Below are positions 11,298-20,778 of a stretch of 64,000 bases of DNA, piece after piece; the first letter of the stretch is position 1; each line of letters opens with the position of its first letter. Source of the DNA: Sneathiella glossodoripedis JCM 23214. Its GTDB lineage: Bacteria; Pseudomonadota; Alphaproteobacteria; Sneathiellales; Sneathiellaceae. The notes under the pieces are model-generated. The model was not told where the DNA came from and made no database searches. It saw only the letters and a program-made list of their open reading frames with translations. The stretch is taken from assembly GCF_000616095.1 (NCBI RefSeq), contig NZ_BAMS01000003.1, positions 372,001 through 436,000 on the forward strand, in the 5' to 3' direction. Position numbers and translations under genes: made by a program.

Positions 11298-12374
11298 GTG
11301 CATTTGTCGGGGCTGAGTTTAGAAAGTGTGGTAACCAGATTTGAAGATGGTGGCCAGATTGGACCTATATCTTTATCCGTGCCAAAGGGAGAAATGCTGT
11401 CTCTTTTGGGGCCGTCGGGTTCAGGAAAAACGACAACGCTTCGGCTCATCGCGGGGCTTGAGCCGTTATTAGGCGGTGATATTTTGTTTGATGGTATCAG
11501 CTTGACGACGCTTGACCCTCGTGCGCGAAAAGTCGGTATGGTGTTTCAGAATTACGGACTGTTTCCTCATATGTCCGTGGAGAAGAATATTTCTTTCGGC
11601 TTGCGAATGAAGCGGGTTTCTGCTTCAGAAGTCCGGGCACGAGTAGAAGACATGATAACTGTGATGCAACTCTCTGGTCTTGAGAGCAGGTTTATGCATC
11701 AGCTTTCGGGGGGGCAGCGTCAGAGAGTTGCTCTGGCCCGTACACTTGTCATGGATCCAGATATTTTATTGTTGGACGAGCCTCTTTCAAATCTAGATGC
11801 AAACTTGCGAATTGAAACGGCAAAATTTATTCGTGATTTGCAGCAACGGTTAAATATTACGACGGTGTTTGTTACACATGATCAGGAAGAAGCTCTGTTA
11901 TTGGCGGATAGAGTTGCGGTAATGAGTGAGGGCGGCGTTGATCAGGTCGGCACACCCACTGAAATTACAGATCGTCCGGCATCGCCAAAAGTTGCTCGCT
12001 TTATGGGGGGGAAGAACCTCTTCAATGGCAGTGTTATTTCAGATCATGAAGTCCTTATTGAGGATTTCAGACTAAGCCATTCGTTAGAAAATAGCAGTGC
12101 TTTTAGAGATGCAAAATTAGTTATGATCCGGCCTGAACATATCGAATTGAAAGCAGAATGTGGTGATGGGCCTCTCTCTGACAACGTGATTGTCGGGAAA
12201 ATTCTTGAAGCGCGATATATCGGTGGCTTCATGTCTTATGAAGTGCAGGCCAATGACACTGTTTTTCACGTGAAAAGTGCGGGCCGTGAACGGCATAAGA
12301 GAGGTACCACGGTTCAAATGAGAATTCCGCCAGATTTAATTTGGCCCCTTCGAGAACGAAATGGAATGAGATAA
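11298..12374 (+). CDS. ABC transporter ATP-binding protein, PotA/YnjD-like
   Basis: This is the nucleotide-binding subunit of an importer, about 358 residues. It has Walker A GPSGSGKTT, a Q-loop in VFQNYGLFPHMSV, signature LSGGQRQRVALART, Walker B ILLLDEPLSNLD and H-loop FVTHDQEEAL. A C-terminal TOBE-like regulatory domain starts at about residue 240, with MIRPEHIEL. The GTG at 11298 abuts the AAGGGGA ribosome-binding sequence, so the TTG at 11304 may be the real start. Its last base overlaps the ATG of the binding-protein gene. The four transporter genes form one tight operon with a kinase downstream. Confidence 0.88.
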   Translation: MHLSGLSLESVVTRFEDGGQIGPISLSVPKGEMLSLLGPSGSGKTTTLRLIAGLEPLLGGDILFDGISLTTLDPRARKVGMVFQNYGLFPHMSVEKNISFGLRMKRVSASEVRARVEDMITVMQLSGLESRFMHQLSGGQRQRVALARTLVMDPDILLLDEPLSNLDANLRIETAKFIRDLQQRLNITTVFVTHDQEEALLLADRVAVMSEGGVDQVGTPTEITDRPASPKVARFMGGKNLFNGSVISDHEVLIEDFRLSHSLENSSAFRDAKLVMIRPEHIELKAECGDGPLSDNVIVGKILEARYIGGFMSYEVQANDTVFHVKSAGRERHKRGTTVQMRIPPDLIWPLRERNGMR

Positions 12375-13729
12375 TGCTGAAAATCAAGGGTATGAAAAGT
12401 TTCTTTTTAGCTAGTGTGCTAGGTGTGTGCGTCACGACGCCCGTTTTTTCGGAAACGCTAAGCGTGGAAAAATTTCGGTCAGAATTTCTAAATGGCAAAT
12501 TAAGCTGGGCGGCAGTGGAGGCAAGAGCGCGTGAAGAAGGGGAAGTAAACTTGTTTCATTGGGGTGGCAGTGAAAGTCTGAATAGCTGGATTGACAGGCA
12601 TGTTGTACCGGCTCTTGCGGATAAAGGAATAAAACTTCGAACTACGCGGCTTGGCGGAACCCGGGAGGCGGTGGATCTTGTCTTGACTGAAAAGCAGTCC
12701 GGTAGAGGGGTGGGAGAGGGGAGTGTCGATGCCATTTGGTTAAACGGAGATAATTTTTATACTCTGTCCCAACAAAATGCTTTGTTCGGCTCCTTTGCAA
12801 ACAAGCTTCCCAATTCAGTTAATTTTTACTTTGATCCCGCTGTGCCTGCAGCTCAATTAAACCTGTCTGATTTTGGAACGCCGACATTGGCACAGGAAGT
12901 TCCCTGGTCAGGAGAGCAATATGTCTGTTATTTCGATTCATCCCGTTTGGCGCGCAGTGACGCACCTTCGACTTTTTTAGAACTTGAAGATTGGCTGAAA
13001 GAAAATCCAGGACGGTTTACCTATGTAAAACCCCCACATTATGTGGGTAATACCTTTGTTCAATCAGTTTTATATGCGTTTAACCCAAACGGAAGCGGCG
13101 CAGTCGATTTTCAAAAATCAGTCTCGGATTTTAGCGAGAGCAGTTTCGCTGAACTTGTAAAACCGGGGTTTGAGTATTTGAAACGGATTGAGCCCTTTTT
13201 GTTGGGTGAGGGCTCGCCAATCTATGCTAAAAATCAGGCCGCTAATCAGGCACTGTTTAATAATGGTGAAGTTGATATAGGTTGTGAGTTTGGGTTGTAT
13301 CTGGTTGCAAATCTGCGAAAGACCGGGGCTTTTTCTGAAACAACAGAGACCATGTTATTTCCTAAAAATGGGATGATAAAAAACAAAAACTTTATCGCCA
13401 TTCCTTCAAATGCGCCAAATCCGGCTGCCGCGATGGTGCTCGCAAATGTGTTGTCATCAATTGATTTGCAGATTTCCAAATTGAAGGAGATTGGATATCC
13501 GCTAGGAATTGATCTTGGTAAACTTTCCGCAGATGATCAACAACGCGCTGTAGAGGCGGCACCATCTCATCACGGTGTGAGTGCGCAAGAGTTGGCATCA
13601 AATGCGGTGCCCGATACCAACGCGTCGCTGGTTAAAATTATTCAGGAAATCTGGATAGAATATATCGAGCGGAATAATGAAAAGCCATTTGAACAGATCG
13701 TTTCGGACGCATTTGCCAAACTGTCCTGA
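12374..13729 (+). CDS. YnjB-like periplasmic ABC substrate-binding protein
   Basis: This is an extracytoplasmic solute receptor of 451 residues with a signal peptide (about residues 1-29, hydrophobic SFFLASVLGVCVTTPVFSE). The mature part has a type II periplasmic-binding layout with VNLFHWGGSESLNSWIDRHV, a segment typical of the YnjB family. Large-ligand residues cannot be assigned. Start ATG 12374 overlaps the ATPase stop by one base (TAATG). The family is poorly characterised. The phosphonate genes just upstream make a phosphonate substrate possible, but the PfkB kinase downstream would fit a sugar or polyol equally well. Confidence 0.82.
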   Translation: MLKIKGMKSFFLASVLGVCVTTPVFSETLSVEKFRSEFLNGKLSWAAVEARAREEGEVNLFHWGGSESLNSWIDRHVVPALADKGIKLRTTRLGGTREAVDLVLTEKQSGRGVGEGSVDAIWLNGDNFYTLSQQNALFGSFANKLPNSVNFYFDPAVPAAQLNLSDFGTPTLAQEVPWSGEQYVCYFDSSRLARSDAPSTFLELEDWLKENPGRFTYVKPPHYVGNTFVQSVLYAFNPNGSGAVDFQKSVSDFSESSFAELVKPGFEYLKRIEPFLLGEGSPIYAKNQAANQALFNNGEVDIGCEFGLYLVANLRKTGAFSETTETMLFPKNGMIKNKNFIAIPSNAPNPAAAMVLANVLSSIDLQISKLKEIGYPLGIDLGKLSADDQQRAVEAAPSHHGVSAQELASNAVPDTNASLVKIIQEIWIEYIERNNEKPFEQIVSDAFAKLS

Positions 13730-13732
13730 TCT

Positions 13733-14621
13733 ATGAAAATAAACCGAAACCGAGGACTGTGCATCTTTGATCTCTTGTGTCTGCTTCCTGCAGTGATGGT
13801 TCTGCTTGTAATTTTTGTTGGTGCGTTTGTATTGGCGATATTGCAAAGTTTGGGATATGCACCGCAATACGGCATTCAGGAATTTTTGACTTTTGATTAT
13901 TATCTGAAGTTGGGCAGTGACTCAGGTTTCTGGATTTCGGTTTGGTTGACTTTTTATTATGCGATCGTCCCAACTTTTGTTGGGGCGGGGATAAGCCTTG
14001 CATTGGCCTTGATACTGGTAAAACGCTTCAAGGCCAAAGTTATCGCCGAATTTTTATACAAAATTCCTATGGTGGTTCCCTATTTGGTTGGGGTCAGCCT
14101 GGTTATTCTGCTTTTTGCCAACGGCGGCTTGTTTGCACGTATTTTCCATGCTTTTGGGATTGTCTCATCACCCGCTGAATTTCCAAGATTGCTCCAAACC
14201 AGTAACGGTATTGGCATTATGATGGTTTATCTTTGGAAACAAATCCCCTTTATGACCCTTGTGCTCTATTCAAATTTGATGGTTATCGGTCGTGAAGATG
14301 AGGAAAGCGCCAGATTATTGGGGGCATCGGCAAAGCAAGTCTTCTTTCATATAACACTACCAAAATTAATTCCGGCCATGATTACTGCCATGGCAATAGT
14401 ATTTGCCTTCAACTTTGGCTCTTTTGAGGTTCCCTATATTTTAGGAGCGGGTTATCCAAACACCCTCCCCGTACAGGCGTGGCAATTATTTGATAGCTGA
14501 TTATACAAAGAGACCTCTAGCTATGGCGACTGTCGTTGTGACTGTATGTCTTTCTCTCTTGACCCTGACAGCAGCATTTTTGGCGTATCGGGCTTTTGAG
14601 CGAAAAACCGGAAGAGGTTAG
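13733..14621 (+). CDS. ABC transporter permease, YnjC-like first subunit (one frameshift)
   Basis: This is an inner-membrane permease of the binding-protein-dependent (MetI-like) family with about six membrane segments. The EAA loop is visible near residues 190-215 as EDEESARLLGASAKQVFFHITLP. The frame breaks near 14493-14498: the sequence reads FDS-stop, but the next frame continues DYTKRPLAMATVVVTVCLS and ends RAFERKTGRG at 14621. One extra base, or two missing bases, in the GATAGCTGAT region explains it, giving about 295 residues. This is the only frameshift in the window that is not a single-base loss. It starts 3 bases after the binding-protein stop. Confidence 0.85.
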
Positions 14622-14622
14622 G

Positions 14623-15459
14623 ATGCTGAAATTTTGGCAAAAGACCTATCTATGGTTGGCGTTGGTTGCGTTTGCAGGGCCCTTTATCCCAACGATAATC
14701 GCTTCCTTTTCCTTTCGCTGGGGTTGGCCCGATTTACTGCCGTCAATCTGGTGGTGGGAGAGGCGGGGTGACGCAGGTATTCCGCTGGCATGGGATTATA
14801 TATTCGATCCGGTATCCCGTATTCTACCGGCATTTGGAAATACAATACTTATCGCCGGGATGGTGACGTTAGCTGCGGCTGCATTGAGCGTACCAGCGGC
14901 GCGTGTAATGGCTCGTCGTCGGTTTTTTGGCAGAACTTTTCTTGAACTCTATTTCCTGTCTCCTCTTATTATTCCTGAAATTGCTGTGGGGGCAGGTATC
15001 TTACTGATTTTTCTGGATAGCGGATTGTATGGAAGCGTAACAGGTATTGTCATCGCTCACTTGATCCCGGTCTTACCATATATGTTCCGAATGCTCGTAA
15101 ATGTGTATGCGGAACTTGATGAGACGCTGATTGAACAAGCGCAATTGCTGTCGGCAAAACCGTGGCAGGTTTTTATCTTTATCGAGCTGCCGTTAATTTT
15201 ACCGGGACTGGTTGCATCTGCCTTTTTTAGCATTCTAATTTCAATAAATGTATTTCTACTGACATTTTATGTGGGTAAGGGGCAGGTGGATACCTTGGCA
15301 ACGCTCTTGTTTTCCAAAATAAGTGCAGGGGGCATACTGGATCCCGTGTCAGCTGCTTTGACGCTTATAATGGTTGTTCCAGGGGTTCTTTTCCTGCTGG
15401 TAAGTCACCGGTTACTAGCCAAAAATATTTTCTCTTCAGGCATGGACAAACGTTTGTAA
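14623..15459 (+). CDS. ABC transporter permease, second subunit
   Basis: This is the second MetI-like permease, 278 residues from ATG 14623, one base after the restored end of the first permease. Six hydrophobic segments are visible. The EAA loop is ETLIEQAQLLSAKPWQVFIFIELPL near residues 165-190. It completes a full importer with the preceding ATPase, binding protein and first permease. A start further upstream at 14596 would lie inside the first permease and is not favoured. Confidence 0.87.
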   Translation: MLKFWQKTYLWLALVAFAGPFIPTIIASFSFRWGWPDLLPSIWWWERRGDAGIPLAWDYIFDPVSRILPAFGNTILIAGMVTLAAAALSVPAARVMARRRFFGRTFLELYFLSPLIIPEIAVGAGILLIFLDSGLYGSVTGIVIAHLIPVLPYMFRMLVNVYAELDETLIEQAQLLSAKPWQVFIFIELPLILPGLVASAFFSILISINVFLLTFYVGKGQVDTLATLLFSKISAGGILDPVSAALTLIMVVPGVLFLLVSHRLLAKNIFSSGMDKRL

Positions 15460-15503
15460 ATAGAACAGCCTTTGGCAGGACTGAAGGAAGGGTAACTAAC
15501 AAA

Positions 15504-16388
15504 ATGATCACAGTTTTTGGGTCAATCAATTTGGATCAGGTATATCAGGTCACCAGGCTGCCAAAAGCGGGAGAAACTTTAAGCGGTAACGCCTATATGC
15601 AAGTTCCGGGTGGAAAAGGCGCTAATCAGGCACTTGCAGCTCGTCGGTCTGGTGCAGAAGTGACAATGCTTGGGTGCGTTGGGCGCGATGCGAATGCGGA
15701 CTTGGCTTTGTCATTGTTGACGAAAGATGGTGTTGATTTAACATATCTGCAAATTTCCGAAGGTCCGACAGGTTGTGCATCCGTGTGGGTCGGCGCCGAT
15801 GGCGAGAATAGCATCGTGGTTTTTGCCGGAGCAAATGCTGAGCTTAACGCAACTAAGGTTCCAAAAGAGGTCATTGAGAAGAGTGATTTTCTGTTGCTGC
15901 AAATGGAGGTTCCTTCGGCGGAAAATTCTCAAATTTTAAAGATTGCCAAGAAGTGTGGTGTTACCACGCTTCTTAATCTGGCTCCGGTAGCACCTGTATC
16001 AGAAGATATGCTTCATGATTTGAATTATCTGGTACTCAACGAAATTGAGGCTTCTTTTCTGGCAAAACAGCTCGGTCAGCAAGCAATTGATATGGATCAA
16101 TTGTTGGCTTATTTTTCGGATACCTACGATTTATGTTGCGTGATCACACTTGGTGGCGATGGAGTGAAAGCGCAAAATGCTGGCGAACGCTTTTATGTTC
16201 CTGCTGATACTGTGGAAGTGGTGGATACAACTGCGGCTGGTGATAGCTTCATCGGTGGTTTTTGTGCAGCTCTGGAGCGGGGAGAGGCGTTGCAGGACGC
16301 ACTCAAGTCAGCAACTGCTATCGCTGGGCTTTCCTGTACCCGTGCTGGTGCGCAAACAAGCATACCCTATTTAAGAGAATCATATTAG
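15504..16388 (+). CDS. PfkB-family carbohydrate kinase, ribokinase-like
   Basis: This is a cytoplasmic sugar or nucleoside kinase of 294 residues. The N-terminal FGSINLDQVYQVTRLPKAGETL and GGKGANQALAARRSGAEV form the first PfkB signature. The C-terminal VDTTAAGDSFIGGFCAAL contains the anion-hole GAGD-type motif with the catalytic Asp. The pattern is closest to ribokinase (RbsK), but no ribose transporter is nearby. The upstream YnjBCD-like importer and the downstream FadR-type regulator suggest a dedicated catabolic unit. The substrate is unknown. Confidence 0.85.
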   Translation: MITVFGSINLDQVYQVTRLPKAGETLSGNAYMQVPGGKGANQALAARRSGAEVTMLGCVGRDANADLALSLLTKDGVDLTYLQISEGPTGCASVWVGADGENSIVVFAGANAELNATKVPKEVIEKSDFLLLQMEVPSAENSQILKIAKKCGVTTLLNLAPVAPVSEDMLHDLNYLVLNEIEASFLAKQLGQQAIDMDQLLAYFSDTYDLCCVITLGGDGVKAQNAGERFYVPADTVEVVDTTAAGDSFIGGFCAALERGEALQDALKSATAIAGLSCTRAGAQTSIPYLRESY

Positions 16389-16614
16389 TCTCTGTTCACT
16401 TTTTCGATTAATTTTTGCTCTTTTTGCTCGATTTTCGCTCATATTGAGGCTAGTAATTATATTATAAATAGAAAAAATTTGTGATACTTACACTTTTTGC
16501 GGTGTATTTGTGTCTTAATAAGAAAATTTTTACAAAACCATAATTATAACTATTGATCTGTATATTCAATAAACATTATAAATGTGAATTGAGTTTTAAT
16601 GGGGGGCAGATGCA

Positions 16615-17370
16615 ATGATTGGTAGTTTTGATCGAAGATATCCTAAAAACGGCATTCATGGACGAGTGGTGCATGAAGTGGGAAGGGCAATCGTCAATGG
16701 GCGCTTTAAGGAAGGTGAGCGCCTACCAAAAGAAGATTTCTTTATTGATCGATATAATGGTAGTCGCACGGCTATCCGTGAGGCATTTCGGGTTTTAACG
16801 GCTAAAGGTCTACTGGAAGCGAAGCAACGTGCAGGAACAAGTGTTCGTAAGAGGAAATATTGGAATATTTGGGATCCAGATGTGCTTTGCTGGCAGAGGG
16901 TGGAAAGCTTGACTAAAGGGCATGCTGAACAGCTCATGCAAGTTCGACAATTTGCAGAACCGGAAGCTGCGCGTCTGCACGCAATGAAACCCAATGAACT
17001 TGGTGGGGTCAGATATCTTGAAAAAGCGTGTCAAATGATCCACCGGGCTTGGGAAGAAGGAAATATCGACAAGTCATATGAAGCGGAGTTGGCATTTCAT
17101 ACTTTTTTACTGGAGACATGTGGGAATGAATATATTGCGCGGATGCGTGATGCGGTCAGACTATCAATATCCCATTGTCAATATAAACAATATAGAAGCG
17201 TCGAGGCGCGTCGCGGGCCAAGTCGCTGGTACGCTTATGTCGTTGAGAGAATCAAGGAACATGACGGTGATGCCGCATATAGCGGCGCTAAGACCCTTAT
17301 CGGGACATATATAGACGCCGCTAGACGGGAAAGAGACTTTTTAGGGTCGAAACCAAATGCAGTGGCTTGA
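16615..17370 (+). CDS. GntR-family transcriptional regulator, FadR/DgoR subgroup
   Basis: This is a DNA-binding regulator of 251 residues. The winged helix lies at about residues 15-80 (GRVVHEVGRAIVNGRFKEGERLPKE ... SRTAIREAFRVLTAKGLL). It is followed by the linker WNIWDPDVLCWQ, characteristic of DgoR/GalR-like FadR members that respond to sugar acids or sugars. The helical FCD effector domain follows, with metal-ligand-like Asp/His positions (AELAFHTFLLETCGN). It is preceded by a 226-base AT-rich gap containing no clear operator. It probably controls the neighbouring transporter-kinase operon. It ends 4 bases before the convergent carbonic anhydrase gene. Confidence 0.85.
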   Translation: MIGSFDRRYPKNGIHGRVVHEVGRAIVNGRFKEGERLPKEDFFIDRYNGSRTAIREAFRVLTAKGLLEAKQRAGTSVRKRKYWNIWDPDVLCWQRVESLTKGHAEQLMQVRQFAEPEAARLHAMKPNELGGVRYLEKACQMIHRAWEEGNIDKSYEAELAFHTFLLETCGNEYIARMRDAVRLSISHCQYKQYRSVEARRGPSRWYAYVVERIKEHDGDAAYSGAKTLIGTYIDAARRERDFLGSKPNAVA

Positions 17371-17374
17371 ATAG

Positions 17375-18070
17375 TTATCTCAAGTCTGCGTCAGAGTTGA
17401 TTTTGAAGGCGGGGTGAACTGCATCAGCGCTTGAGAAATCAACTTTGAGGTCCCGTAAATGTCCATCCTTAAGGCCGTATATCCAACCATGAATAGTTAG
17501 GTTCTGCCCCTTGCGCCACGCTTTTTGTACGATTGGTGTGCTAGCGACATTTCGAGCTTGTTCAACCACGTTTAATTCGCAGAGCCTGTCAACACGAACA
17601 TCGATGTCCTCTATTGCCATTACTTCATCATAATGTTTTTCAAGGACCTGTTTGATATGCGCGAGCCAGTTATCGATTGGGCCGAGCCCCTTGTCATCGA
17701 GGGCTGCTCTAACGCCGCCGCAATTATAATGTCCTGTCACGCAGATATGTTCGACCTGTAGAACTTCGACCGCATATTGAATAACAGACAAACAATTGGT
17801 ATCGCTGTGCGGAACTACATTTGCAATATTCCGATGGACGAATAGCTCACCGGGTTGCATACCAACTATTTCATTTGCTGGCACTCGACTATCCGCGCAG
17901 CCGATCCATAAATATTTCGGGGTTTGAATGTTGGCGAGCTTACTGAAAAATTCAGTATCCTCATTAGTTTTCTGAGTTGCCCACTCTATGTTCCGTTTAA
18001 ACAGATCTTCAGGGGTTGGGTGCATCCTGTCGCCTCTCTCTATCCAGTAATCTGTGTAATGCGAGCTCAT
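17375..18070 (-). CDS. Beta-class carbonic anhydrase
   Basis: This zinc enzyme interconverts CO2 and bicarbonate in the cytoplasm. The zinc ligands and catalytic dyad are visible: Cys-Asp in IGCADSRVPA, and His...Cys in VTGHYNCGGVRAAL. FVHRNIANVV and CLSVIQYAVEVL are the usual core. The length is 231 residues from ATG 18070; an internal ATG at 18025 (MHPTPEDLF) gives the length more typical of the Can-type enzymes. It is divergent from the paa operon. Confidence 0.93.
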   Translation of the reverse strand: MSSHYTDYWIERGDRMHPTPEDLFKRNIEWATQKTNEDTEFFSKLANIQTPKYLWIGCADSRVPANEIVGMQPGELFVHRNIANVVPHSDTNCLSVIQYAVEVLQVEHICVTGHYNCGGVRAALDDKGLGPIDNWLAHIKQVLEKHYDEVMAIEDIDVRVDRLCELNVVEQARNVASTPIVQKAWRKGQNLTIHGWIYGLKDGHLRDLKVDFSSADAVHPAFKINSDADLR

Positions 18071-18125
18071 TTGTACAAGTCTTGTCGTCTAATTCAAGAG
18101 GCTCATGTGAAAAATTACATATTTA

Positions 18126-18168
18126 TATGATACAAAATTTATTGATTTTTAATGAATAGTGTATCATA
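18126..18168. promoter_or_regulatory. Inverted repeat in the carbonic anhydrase-paaA gap, candidate operator
   Basis: TATGATACA at 18126-18134 and TGTATCATA at 18160-18168 form a perfect 9-base inverted repeat with a 25-base spacer, ending 36 bases before the preferred paaA start. Spacing of about three helical turns centre to centre suits two dimers or a looped pair. The binding protein is unknown. Confidence 0.45.
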
Positions 18169-18204
18169 AAGGGATGGGTGGGCTGTTTAAGAGTGGAGAT
18201 GCGC

Positions 18205-19173
18205 ATGACTAATCCGGATACTGATATTGCGAAACTCGAAGATGATTTTCAGAAGAAGGTTGACGCGGAAATCAGAATCGAGCCGAAAGACTGGATGCCA
18301 GAAGGATATAGAAAAACTCTGATCCGGCAGATGTCTCAACATGCGCATTCAGAGATTGTAGGAATGCTGCCGGAAGGGAATTGGTTGACACGGGCTCCAT
18401 CTTTGAAGCGTAAAGCTGTTTTGATGGCGAAAATTCAGGATGAAGGTGGGCATGGGTTATATTTATACAGTGCCACAGAGACATTAGGCATTTCGCGCGA
18501 TGAAATGTATGAGCAGCTACATTCGGGCAAGGCAAAATATTCCTCTATTTTTAATTATCCAACCCTGAATTGGGCAGATATAGGGGCTATTGGATGGCTC
18601 GTGGATGGCGCAGCGATTACCAATCAAATCGCCTTATGCCGTTGCTCATATGGTCCGTATGCGAGAGCGATGGTAAAAATCTGCAAGGAAGAAAGTTTTC
18701 ACCAACGTCAGGGCTACGAGATTATGATGACGATGGCGAGAGGTACAAAAGAGCAGCGCGAAATGGCCCAGGATGCCTTAAACAGGTGGTGGTGGCCTTC
18801 GCTGATGATGTTTGGTCCGCATGATAAGAACAGTAATCATTCCAATCAGAATATGGCTTGGAAAATTAAACGTTCATCCAATGATGAACTCCGTCAGCGT
18901 TTTATTGACGCCACTGTGCCTCAGGCAGAATATTTGGGTTTGACGATCCCTGATGACAAACTGGCCTGGAACGAAGAGACGCAGAGTTACGACTGGGGTG
19001 AAATCGATTGGGACGAATTTAAAAACGTTGTTGCTGGTAATGGTCTTTGTAACAGAGAGAGATTGCAAGCCCGCAAGGATGCCCATGAGGGGGGTAAATG
19101 GGTGCGCGATGCTGCGCTTGCCTATGCACAAAAGAAACGTAAGCGCGAAGCGTTAAAAACAGCAGCTGCTTAA
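18205..19173 (+). CDS. paaA: Phenylacetyl-CoA 1,2-epoxidase catalytic subunit PaaA
   Basis: This is the di-iron oxygenase subunit of the ring-epoxidising complex of aerobic phenylacetate breakdown. Diiron ligand segments are visible as [15 protein letters not shown] and [12 protein letters not shown] (Glu-x2-His patterns). The length is about 322 residues, as usual. The ATG at 18205 lies 6-7 bases after GTGGAG; ATG 18199 and an earlier start at 18178 are possible. It heads paaABCDE, with 14 bases to paaB. Carbonic anhydrase is divergent. No paaG, paaJ, paaK or paaZ is present in this window. Confidence 0.95.
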   Translation: MTNPDTDIAKLEDDFQKKVDAEIRIEPKDWMPEGYRKTLIRQMSQHAHSEIVGMLPEGNWLTRAPSLKRKAVLMAKIQDEGGHGLYLYSATETLGISRDEMYEQLHSGKAKYSSIFNYPTLNWADIGAIGWLVDGAAITNQIALCRCSYGPYARAMVKICKEESFHQRQGYEIMMTMARGTKEQREMAQDALNRWWWPSLMMFGPHDKNSNHSNQNMAWKIKRSSNDELRQRFIDATVPQAEYLGLTIPDDKLAWNEETQSYDWGEIDWDEFKNVVAGNGLCNRERLQARKDAHEGGKWVRDAALAYAQKKRKREALKTAAA

Positions 19174-19187
19174 AGAAGGATTTAGTA

Positions 19188-19484
19188 ATGAGTGAGACTA
19201 GTACAGGCGAACTTCCGTTGTATGAAGTGTTTATTCGCAGCAAAAACGGGCTCCATCACAAGCACGTGGGGAGCTTGCATGCTGCTGATGATGAAATGGC
19301 CCTAACCAATGCTCGTGACGTGTATACGAGGCGTAGCGAAGGGGTCAGTATCTGGGTTGTGAAGGCTGAAAATATTGTGGCATCCCGTCCAGAAGACAGG
19401 GGGGCATTTTATGAACCCAACGATGATAAAATGTATCGTCATCCCACATTCTATAATATTCCGGACGAGATTGGACATATGTAA
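19188..19484 (+). CDS. paaB: Phenylacetyl-CoA epoxidase subunit PaaB
   Basis: This is a small 98-residue structural subunit. LYEVFIRSKNGLHHKHVGSLHA and ARDVYTRRSEGVSIWVVKA are the PaaB signatures. In the known complex PaaB bridges the PaaAC heterodimers. The gene ends one base into paaC (TAATG), a coupled pair. Confidence 0.96.
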   Translation: MSETSTGELPLYEVFIRSKNGLHHKHVGSLHAADDEMALTNARDVYTRRSEGVSIWVVKAENIVASRPEDRGAFYEPNDDKMYRHPTFYNIPDEIGHM

Positions 19485-20263
19485 TGAGTGTCTCTGTAGC
19501 CGAAATGACTGAACAGGATCAGCTGTTTGAATATACAGTAAGATTGGGCGACAATTGCGTTATCCTTGGGCAACGACTTGCGGAATGGTGTGGTAAGTCA
19601 CCTGTGCTCGAAGAAGAACTTGCGTTGATGAATGTTGGCCTTGATCTACTTGGGCAAGCGAGAATGCTGTTGGATTATGCTGGCAAGGTTGAAGGCGCAG
19701 GCAGAGACGAGGATAAACTTGCCTTTTTCAGGGATGCACAGGCCTGGAGAAATCTGTTGTTGGTTGAACAGCCAAACGGTGATTTTGCCAAGACAATGTC
19801 TCGACAGCTGTTTTTTGACTGCTTTCAGTTCCTGCAATATCAAAAACTGTCAAATTCAGCAGATACAAAGCTGGCTGAAATTGCGACTAAGTCGTTAAAA
19901 GAAATCACCTATCATGTTCGTCATAGTTCTGACTGGGTTATTCGCTTGGGAGATGGAACAGAAGAAAGCCATCAAAGAATGCAAAAAGCGGTAGACGAGC
20001 TTTGGGGCTACACACCCGAAATGTTTGATATGGATGCGGTTGATGAAGCCATGCTGAAATCAGGTGTAGGGGTGGACTTAAAAGAAATTGAACCAGCTTG
20101 GAAAAAGATGGTTGAAGGTGTTTTGAGTGAAGCGACGTTAAATTTCCCAGAACTGACATGGCAAGTCAGAGGAAGCAAAGAAGGCAAGCACACCGAACAT
20201 CTGGGCTATTTGCTAGCTGAAATGCAGTTTTTGCCACGGGCATATCCAGACGCAAATTGGTAA
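19484..20263 (+). CDS. paaC: Phenylacetyl-CoA epoxidase subunit PaaC
   Basis: This is the 259-residue structural partner of PaaA, a ferritin-like helical protein without a functional iron site. LAEWCGKSPVLEEELALMNVGLDLLGQAR is the family hallmark. The C terminus (GKHTEHLGYLLAEMQFLPRAYP) is intact. It starts at the paaB stop and is followed closely by paaD. Confidence 0.95.
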   Translation: MSVSVAEMTEQDQLFEYTVRLGDNCVILGQRLAEWCGKSPVLEEELALMNVGLDLLGQARMLLDYAGKVEGAGRDEDKLAFFRDAQAWRNLLLVEQPNGDFAKTMSRQLFFDCFQFLQYQKLSNSADTKLAEIATKSLKEITYHVRHSSDWVIRLGDGTEESHQRMQKAVDELWGYTPEMFDMDAVDEAMLKSGVGVDLKEIEPAWKKMVEGVLSEATLNFPELTWQVRGSKEGKHTEHLGYLLAEMQFLPRAYPDANW

Positions 20264-20268
20264 GATCA

Positions 20269-20766
20269 GTGACATCGACTAATCCGATTTACTCAAAAAG
20301 TGAAGTTTATAAGGTCCTCGAGCAGGTGAGAGATCCCGAGATCCCTGTGTTGTCGATTTCCGATATGGGGATTATTCGGGATGTCCTGATTGATGAAAAG
20401 AAAATCAACGTAGAAATAATGCCGACCTATTCAGGCTGTCCGGCCATGGATACGATAGCAGCAGACATTGAAAATACCCTTCACGTTAACGGATACGCCG
20501 ACGTACATGTTGAAACGGTATTGACACCCGCCTGGAGTAGCGATTTCATTTCCGATGAAGGTCGTCTTAAATTGCGAGAATTCGGTATAGCGCCTCCACA
20601 AAAAAATGCTAAAAGAGGAAGCCTTTTTCATAAGGAGGCTGTGACTTGCCCACAATGTGGTTCAGGTCATACAGAACTGGTTAGTCAGTTTGGCTCAACT
20701 GCTTGCAAGGCACTTTATAAATGCGAAGATTGCCTCGAGCCATTTGACTATTTCAAGTGTGTTTAG
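20269..20766 (+). CDS. paaD: Phenylacetyl-CoA epoxidase maturation protein PaaD
   Basis: This is a MIP18/SufT-like protein needed for iron or iron-sulfur loading of the epoxidase system. The N-terminal DUF59 fold shows VLEQVRDPEIPVLSISDMG and TYSGCPAMDTI. The C terminus holds a four-Cys zinc ribbon (CPQCGSGH ... CEDC) and finishes CV. GTG 20269 gives 165 residues, the size of E. coli PaaD; a TTG at 20257, overlapping paaC, is the alternative start. Confidence 0.94.
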   Translation: MTSTNPIYSKSEVYKVLEQVRDPEIPVLSISDMGIIRDVLIDEKKINVEIMPTYSGCPAMDTIAADIENTLHVNGYADVHVETVLTPAWSSDFISDEGRLKLREFGIAPPQKNAKRGSLFHKEAVTCPQCGSGHTELVSQFGSTACKALYKCEDCLEPFDYFKCV

Positions 20767-20778
20767 AAAGAAATAAGA

